Source of the DNA: Thalassia testudinum
Taxonomy: Eukaryota > Streptophyta > Magnoliopsida > Alismatales > Hydrocharitaceae
Direction of reading: 5' to 3'
DNA length: 64,000 bases
Assembly: GCA_037157565.1 (NCBI GenBank)
Contig: JAZHRO010000003.1
Coordinates: 74,402,501-74,466,500 of the forward strand
This document shows positions 57,838-64,000 of this stretch, piece by piece (the first letter of the stretch is position 1; every line of letters starts with the position of its first letter). A model generated the notes under the pieces. The model was not told the origin of the DNA and made no database searches. It worked only from the letters and a program-made list of their open reading frames with translations. The position numbers and the translations under genes are program-made.

Positions 57838-59422
57838 TGATTGCACGTGTTTCACGAGTTTGAAATAAGGGTTACAAGTAACCCATAGTTGTAGATGCAA
57901 AACTCGTAATCAAATAAAATTTATACCGAAACTCCAAGGGAGCCCTGAGTCGAACACAGGGAGGCAACGTTTACTTTAATCGAAAACCGTACGTCTTTTT
58001 TTTATTTTTGGTGTTTTAGGTTTTTGTTATTCTTTTTATATTTTTGAAAGAAGAAGACAAGCATAATGAATCACAAGATGGAGGTAGAACAAATATGATA
58101 TATATATCACTCCAATGTCAATTATAATAAACTATGAAAGCGTAGAAAGAGAGGGAGGCGAGAAGAAATCTCCTGAATTGGCTGTTCGGCGAGACAACGG
58201 TGCTTTGCAGAAGCTCAGACGAAGTGGGTGAGGAGTGGGATGATGGAGGTGAGATGCAGGAGGATGTCGGGTAGAGGGAAGCTTTGACGTGGCTCCGAAA
58301 TGTAGGTAAGAAGGCAAAAATGATCTGCTACCGGAATGGAGGTGGGAGGACAGCTCCAAGGCAACCTATGAATGGGGATGGGAAGAGGGATGAATACTTG
58401 GTGTGGCAGAGGTTTGCTACACGAATAGGAGCCTTGGGAGATTGAGAGTAAGCTCTAATTGAGCGTTGGTAGGCTTGTTAGAGCTTAGGAGTATGTGGGA
58501 GTAGAGTATGTAGAGATGGATTGGAAGAGAGGGGGTGTAGGTCCTTTTATAGTGGAGGAGAAGAGACAAAAATAGCTATGGGACCATTAATGACCTCTAG
58601 GCCATCACTGGAAGTGTCGCTGTGGGCAGCTCATGCCTGCTCAGGACCACAGCTGGCTTTGCTGGAGTGCGAAGAATTAGCGATGGCTACAAGTGTCGTT
58701 GTAGGTCCAACTCATGCATCGCTGTAGGCTGGTGCCAACCGAGCATGCACCTGCCCCTTGCTTCGCTGGCATTGCGCTGTTCCCATTCGTGCACGCGGAT
58801 TGCGCTGCGGCCTGCTAGTGTGCGTGTTGGCATGCACGCATGCACGGGCACAGCTGGTGCGTGTTGGCACTACACATGCGTTGCCTGGCTTATGAAGGGG
58901 ACTGCAGGGATTTGAACCCATGCCCTTCCTTGCGAACCACCTCTCCCACCGCTGCGCCAAGCTTGCATGTGCGTCGCTAGGAGGAATTTCAGCTATGGGG
59001 TGCGACAAGCTCTCATCCGTTGGATTTTCATCCAAAGGCTGAGATCACTTGTTGGGTAGCCTTTGAAGATGTGACGGGTGGCTTTGGGTGCTCCAGATGG
59101 TGCCACGTGGCACCATCTGAACCATCGACCCTTCATTGCTTGTAGAGGATGCCACGATGCTCGGATCGAGGTGATTTCTATGTTGTTGGACTGTGATTGT
59201 CACTTCAGATCCATTTGTACAGTCAGATTTTTCATTCGAAGTTCGTAAGGATGTTGCATTGCCTCCTAGCCATATAAAATGAAGGAATTAAAATACTAAA
59301 CATGCAACTATCCTAAATGCTATGCAATGGATGTTATGCAATATTTATAATATGATATGCAATGCTAAGTCAAGGAACTATAAAAAATAGGCAATTTATC
59401 ATGAATTCATGTGCATTTATCA
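57838..59422 (-). repeat. 5' LTR of D
   Basis: 1585 bp; minus strand TGATAAATGC start. TATA box CTATAAAAGG (58543-58552). Confidence 0.9.
58909..58960 (-). promoter_or_regulatory. tRNA-like A-box/B-box module, D 5' LTR (best copy)
   Basis: Minus strand A-box TGGCGCAGCGG (58960-58950) and B-box GGTTCAAATCC (58919-58909), both full matches to the Pol III intragenic promoter consensus. Spacing 41. The B-box lies in a hairpin GCAtGGG/CCCTGC. 357 bp upstream of the TATA box, same orientation as the LTR. Confidence 0.65.
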
Positions 59423-59427
59423 GACTG

Positions 59428-59656
59428 CGGTCGTCATTTCGGATTCATTCGTATGGTTGGATTCTCCATCCGAAGCCCGTAAAGATGTCGCACTACCTCC
59501 TGGCCATATAAAATGGAAGAATTAATGTACATAATACACAACTACCCTAAATGATATGCAATGGATGTTTTGCAGTATTTATAACATGATATGCAATGCT
59601 AAGCCAATGAACTATCATAAATAAGAATTTTATCGTGAATTCATGTGTATTTTTCA
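59428..59656 (-). repeat. 5' LTR of C, part 3 (LTR start)
   Basis: Aligns with the start side of the D LTR (CCTGGCCATATAAAATG; TATGCAATGGATGTTTTGC). It ends TTCA at 59656; the three C pieces add up to 1664 bp. Confidence 0.8.
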
Positions 59657-59661
59657 TTTAT

Positions 59662-60466
59662 TTATTTCCTTTTTTATCTTTCCTTTTCTTTCATTTTTCC
59701 TTTTGCATGAGACATCAAAACAAAGATTTTCATGAAAAATAATTCTTATTAGAAAAAAGGAAACCCTTCAACATAGAAAGTGGAGAATTCTTTTTTTCTT
59801 TGCATTCCAAATTGAGTAGGATTCCATCCAAAATTTCCCTACATAATGTTTAATGCATGAAATAATGATTTTACATCTTACATAATTTTGTTAATATAAT
59901 GGACACTAGAAATTAACTTCTTATCTCAATGACCATGCACCTAGGCTCTAATTTTGTCCACTAATGTGGACCTATCATCAACAAATCTTCAAATTTGGTC
60001 ACTAGGCACAAATCAACTCTAAAGTTCAAGTGAAATTCTGAGGACCTCAATTCAAGTTTAAAATTTAGTAGACTTAAGAGCTCAAGTCCCTCATTCTGGT
60101 CTATTTGGATTTGTGGTGACAAAGAAGGTTGGGTGGTTGAAACCTTGTAACCCATGGGGATGCTCTACCGTGTAGGGGTCTTTGCGGGACTCTCCCTTCC
60201 TAGCTGCCCAATTACTTCTTTCTGATCAAGAGGTATCATCTGCCTCGAACCTCCTTAGTCATTCAAACTTCTTTGGGTGCCTTGATTGGGTCCAAATCAC
60301 ATCCAGTTTCTCATCCTCTCTCTAGAGCACATACACAAGAAGGTCCTCTGGTTTTGAACCTAAGAGACCTCATTAGATCTTCTGCAAGAATTTCTGATCT
60401 GATATGATTACTTCAATCTGAACCTGAATTTGATTTTGCATCTTGATTCCACCACCTGATTAAAAA
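59662..60466 (+). other. Leader remnant of F
   Basis: AT-rich, pyrimidine-rich at its start. No supported gene and no clear copy of the leader block of the other elements. Confidence 0.4.
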
Positions 60467-61988
60467 ATGCAACCTAACATTTTAGTAAAAGTAATTAGGA
60501 AAGATGTGTCCCAAATGACTATCAGAGATATGATGATTGTGGCTGCTTATAGATGCCACGAAGAATATTATAGAGCCTTAGATAGGGATATTCAGGATAA
60601 ATTTGCAAAAACAACAAGTGACATTTTGAACTGTATCGTAATAATATGGACACGAATGAAACACGGTTCAACCGTGGATGATCTCCTAGCAGATTACATT
60701 GAATTGATGAAATTACATAGCAACGAGTGTTTGCAATGTTGGTCAAATCCTTCACTTTTGGAAAAACACCAAGACCTCATGGAGGAACAGGGAAAATTGC
60801 TAAACATATTATCGAAAACCATTAATCAAAGATACCGATACATTCCTTCATGAGATGATGAGACATCTTGGAGTAAGACTGAGAATCAATATGATTTCCC
60901 AAATTTTGGGTTCAAGAATCAAGGATGTTGTAGACCCCCAACCCAGATGGAATCTAATTCAAATTATATACAGAATGACACACCTAATCTTGAAATGGGT
61001 TGGGAGGATCAAATTGCAGGTGTTCACAATTCCGTACCATCCCTAGAAAATCTTGAAGCTAGTCTGTCAAGCCTACATTTCCTAGACACCTGTAATGATG
61101 AGCTTAAAATAGAACCTCTCCATAGTGTAAATGCCGAGCCTTATCTTGTTAAGGTAACTCTCGAGAATGATTCTGACATCCTAATAGAGCCTAGCCTAGA
61201 TACTAGTGATCCAACCCTTACCCTTAACCTAGAATCTGGATTCGAGCCTATGTGGGATAATTGTGAGACCCAATGTAACGTGAACCAGATTTTGGATCTA
61301 GATTACGATTGTGAGCATATAGTTGATGATTACACCTATCCAACCTCCTTAGAGACACAAATTGATTCTTTGAAAGTCACGTTGACCTAAGATATAGAAA
61401 TTGAGGGGTTGGAAGAGGACACCTTTCTGTGCTTAGAATCATAAATGAGGTTAGATCCAAGTTAGGTTGCTGATTCTACACATCATGATCCATTCAAAGG
61501 TGGAACTCCTGATCTGGGATCAGGTTCAAAACACGATATTCGCAAATTCTCCGATGATTTCAAATCTTACTATATTTCAGAGAACCTTTGTTTCTTGATG
61601 ATTACGAGCCTGTTTATGAGCTCAGCATCCATGATCTGTCCTTTGCTTCTGATGCTGAGGACAATAATTTGGACATCATAGAAGCCACATCTTTTGATCT
61701 GCATACAGAGCCTTCCAAAACCCATTCTCAACCCCGACCCACAACCGGAATCAACTTCTATTCTGATTCACCTCTTTTTGATCCAGTTGGATATGATTCT
61801 AGACCATCTTTTAATCAGGTTTCAGACATGGATTAGACCGATAATCACATCCTACCCTTTTCTAATCTGAGCAGTAAGGTTCCTACATCCTTTTCAGATC
61901 TATTTTCTTTTGAGGATCCCTACTCTGACCAGGTTGAACCGACTCAACCAAAGCCTATATTTTCACTTCCATATCTATTTGAGCTTTA
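60467..61988 (+). pseudogene. F ORF: unrecognised helical-acidic protein, broken
   Basis: ATG 60467 opens a frame that runs to 61390 with a single TGA (60851-60853), then shifts near 61580 into the frame 61588-61988 with one more stop (61834). About 505 codons. Order: a helical, mildly basic N-terminal domain of about 128 residues (AAYRCHEEYYRALDRDIQDK; LLEKHQDLMEEQGKLLNIL), a Pro/Asn/Tyr linker, then a long Asp/Glu/Ser/Leu-rich part (LDLDYDCEHIVDDYTYP; ASDAEDNNLDIIEATSFDL). No gag, protease or pol motif. It is the best preserved of the three unknown ORFs (A, F, G). Function unknown. Confidence 0.5.
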
Positions 61989-62426
61989 AAGTATCTGGTG
62001 GGCTTCACATCTTTTGATTCACATCTATCAACCCACCAGAATGATTGGGTTTGGGCTGGATCATCAACTTGTAGATCTGAACAAGCACTTGGTTGGACCA
62101 ACAGGACTATTAATCAAGGTGCTTATTCTACAACACTCCTCTGATTTGACCACTACCCCTCCTTGACCACCTTCTACTTAGCTGGAGGCATTGAATTTAG
62201 TGCATAATAGGAGCCAACCTGTCATTCGAAAAATCGAGACCCTTCTGATAATCTTTCGAGCTACACTCCTATTGCACTTTCGAGTTCGGCTTTAGAATAG
62301 CTGACTCCACCTTTGGTACTTGTATGAAAGCTTGAAATCATCCGCAACAATCATCCTAACCCATTCACCTACCCGTTGACCCTGTTCTAATCCTTGAACC
62401 AAGCTGATTTCATACCCTCCAATTTA

Positions 62427-62462
62427 CAATGAGGACATTGCAAAAACTTAGGCATGGGGGGT
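62427..62462 (+). other. Post-coding G-rich motif of F
   Basis: CAATGAGGACATTGCAAAAA, then CTTAGGCATGGGGGGT. The clearest copy in the window. Confidence 0.75.
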
Positions 62463-63179
62463 GTTAAAGTGCAAACATAAGGAAATTAAAGTTTTTGAGG
62501 GGTTCTCACAAAAAATGTACATATTAAAAAAAACAAAAAAAATTAAAAATTAAAAAATAATAAAAAATGGAGAAAGGGAAGGAAATTTTTGATAATTAAT
62601 TGCATATCTTTCCTGAAAAGGAAAAGAAGAGAATTCAAATGTCAAAAGGGAGCAACATTCAAGAACAAAATTGATAGCCATTAGCACTTGATTATGAAAA
62701 TTACTTAAGTTCTAGAACTAATCAAAGAGAATAGTATGAGTGCTAATCTTAGGCCTCTTAGATTGTCTAAAAGCTTAAACATTCACATATTTGTTAAGAT
62801 CCGAATTAATCCTCAAGAGGTTGAGGAAAGTGCAAAGCTAATGTATTATGTCTAAAGCATAGGGATTATTCGGCCTCGTTGCCTACCCTTTGATTTGTAG
62901 GCCTTGGTAACCTAAGCACCCAAAAATCACACACTTAGTCTATTTCAGTGCGCTTAACAAAGAAAAATCTGCCAAGAGTGTTCTGTTATGAAAAATCATC
63001 TCAAAGATCTAAGCATAGGAATGGCTCACAACACAAGTTGATTGGACGAGTTCTCGGTGCAAAGAGGTAGGAAAATCCCCTCAAAGATGCGTAACAACAT
63101 ATCGTCTCCTCAGTGCTTGTCTCCTAGGATATCTAAATATCCAAGCAGGGCATGTAAGCACCTTGTGCTGGTTTAGGTG
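62463..63179 (+). other. 3' spacer of F, first part
   Basis: No supported gene. An A-rich tract (about 62520-62570) is followed by mixed sequence. Confidence 0.45.
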
Positions 63180-63326
63180 CCATGGGTAGGATTATCTCAA
63201 AATGTCGATTGCTAGGGCCTGAATTTAGATACAAAACACCATAGGTGGCACTATCCCGAAGTGCCAAAAGCCAGGGTTCTGGGGTTTGCCATGGGCAATG
63301 CTATCCCGAAGCATCGAAACCCAGGG
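63180..63326 (+). repeat. Three 38-nt hairpin repeats with covarying stems
   Basis: Units at 63180-63217, 63239-63276 and 63289-63326, each starting CCAT and ending AGGG. Each holds a 9-base loop (TATCCCGAA, or TATCTCAAA in unit 1) between two arms: unit 2 GGCAC/GTGCC, unit 3 ATGC/GCAT, unit 1 AT/AT with G:T near it. Arms differ between units by paired changes. Confidence 0.7.
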
Positions 63327-63766
63327 ACCCTTCATAGATTGATGCTAGGGACAAAAAATCTGATACATACCATGTTTAGGGCCAATTCAAGGCTAGATCT
63401 TGGGAAATCTAAAAGGAAAAGAGAGAGAAAGCTCTCCAAATGAAAATTCTACTTTGATTCCTCTCTCTTACAAAAAAATGTACTAGTAAATCGAACCTGG
63501 ACATGTTATATTTATGCACGGGTGCTTTAACTTCTAGGTACAATGAACCTCTCGGTAGTTTTACGAGCCATAGAAACCTTTGTGGCAGATCAAGACTGAA
63601 ACTGCTCTGGTCTGGATCTTGATTGATACTTGAGTACCACTATGCCTACTATTAGCATTCTGACCTAATTTCTAAAAAGTAATAAGAATCAGAACTCTGA
63701 ACATCCATGCATGGTCTAGAACTCTAGTCCTTTTCATAAGATTCTGTTAAGGGACTAGCAAAAGTT

Positions 63767-63779
63767 AGGCATGGGGGTA
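63767..63779 (+). other. Polypurine tract of F
   Basis: AGGCATGGGGGTA, as before the 3' LTRs of A and B1. Confidence 0.78.
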
Positions 63780-63782
63780 GAT

Positions 63783-64000
63783 TGATAATGTCATCATCAG
63801 CAATAACTACCTCTAATTAGTCAAAATCAAAAGACAAATGCTCCTACATAACCGTCAGAGAGTTGTAATTCATTGCATATTCTTTCTAAGAAGAATGAGT
63901 TAAAATAGGGATAAATTTGCAGTTTTAACAATATATCATAAATTTCTAGTAATCATGGGGTTTCCTAGGGGTTAAATGAAGGACAAATGAGAATTAATGA
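63783..64000 (+). repeat. 3' LTR of F, first 218 bp
   Basis: Starts TGATAATGTCATC just after the PPT and runs off the window. Not similar to the A or B LTRs beyond TGAT. Confidence 0.65.

Larger units (their letters stand above)
54189..59422 (-). mobile_element. Element D: internally deleted Athila-like element
   Basis: Minus strand, 5234 bp, TSD GACTG (54184-54188 and 59423-59427). LTRs 1590 bp (54189-55778) and 1585 bp (57838-59422). The internal region is only 2059 bp. The PBS is joined directly to the integrase core (at about 57818-57822), so leader, gag, protease, RT and RNase H are gone. PPT-like sequence at 55779-55792. Inserted in the C 5' LTR. Confidence 0.9.
15882..59656 (-). mobile_element. 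Element C: gag-pol Athila-like element, heavily interrupted
   Basis: Minus strand. Visible parts: 5' LTR in three pieces (59656-59428, 54188-53383, 29990-29362), PBS (29358-29342), leader, gag (28024-26436) and protease (16746-15882). Four elements sit in it: G, A, B2 and D. It is therefore the oldest of the minus-strand elements here. RT, integrase and 3' LTR are outside the window to the left. It appears to have inserted into F at 59656/59657. Confidence 0.8.
59657..64000 (+). mobile_element. Element F: 3' part of a pol-less LTR retrotransposon
   Basis: Plus strand. Visible: end of leader, an unrecognised ORF (60467-61988), post-coding motif (62427-62462), spacer with three hairpin repeats (63180-63326), PPT (63767-63779) and the first 218 bp of the 3' LTR (from 63783). 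Its 5' part is not in the window; the simplest reading is that C inserted in its leader (TTTAT at 59657-59661 as possible TSD). Confidence 0.75.

Noticed and set aside
58895..58970. A functional tRNA gene
   Set aside because: A-box and B-box are good, but no acceptor stem pairs and the anticodon arm is poor; the segment recurs at the same LTR position in other copies, so it is part of the LTR.
62520..62570. Poly(A) tail of a LINE or SINE
   Set aside because: The A-rich tract is interrupted, lies inside F between its post-coding motif and PPT, and no duplication flanks it.
63180..63326. A CRISPR-like array
   Set aside because: Plant nuclear context, repeats diverged, only three units with uneven spacing (21 and 12 bases), no cas genes.

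Overview
This window looks like nuclear DNA of a flowering plant, almost certainly from transposon-dense (pericentromere-like) heterochromatin. I found no host gene. Almost all 64 kb is a stack of LTR retrotransposons of the Ty3/gypsy Athila type, inserted into one another. The evidence is Athila-like gag, protease, RT, RNase H and integrase fragments, primer-binding sites matching the 3' end of plant tRNA-Asp, long LTRs (1.6-3.8 kb) with TG...CA ends, and 5-bp target-site duplications (TSDs) that can be read on both sides of most insertions.

Nesting, outer to inner (letters are mine). F (+ strand, no pol; tail at 59657-64000) appears to be split by C (- strand; visible 15882-59656). C was hit four times. 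G (- strand) entered its protease region; its visible part ends at 15881 and the rest lies left of the window. A (+ strand, 16747-26430, TSD GAGGG) landed between its gag and protease. B2 (- strand, 29991-53377, TSD GGTAG) and D (- strand, 54189-59422, TSD GACTG) both landed in its 5' LTR. G carries a solo LTR related to A (82-2227) and element E (about 6297-15303). B2 carries B1 (- strand, 34877-46474, TSD GCAAT). The stack F-C-B2-B1 is four deep.

Coding content. B1 and B2 each keep a whole gag-pro-RT-RNaseH-integrase reading frame, broken by nonsense codons and small indels. C shows gag and part of protease. E has gag only. D is reduced to the integrase C-terminus. A, F and G have no recognisable gag or pol; each carries a decayed 440-580 codon ORF for an acidic, partly Tyr/Gln/Pro/Asn-rich protein I do not recognise.

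Shared non-coding architecture is the most interesting layer. LTRs of B1, B2, C and D contain a tRNA-like A-box/B-box module at a fixed distance upstream of the TATA box. Leaders of A, B1, B2, C and G share a block of about 100 nt. All elements, with or without pol, keep a GAGGACATTGC...GGCATGGGGGG motif after the coding region (C's copy would lie outside the window). The 3' untranslated spacers of F, B1, B2, D (and weakly A) hold repeated hairpins whose stems differ by compensatory changes. These are candidate cis signals by which pol-less copies could be mobilised by the pol-bearing ones.
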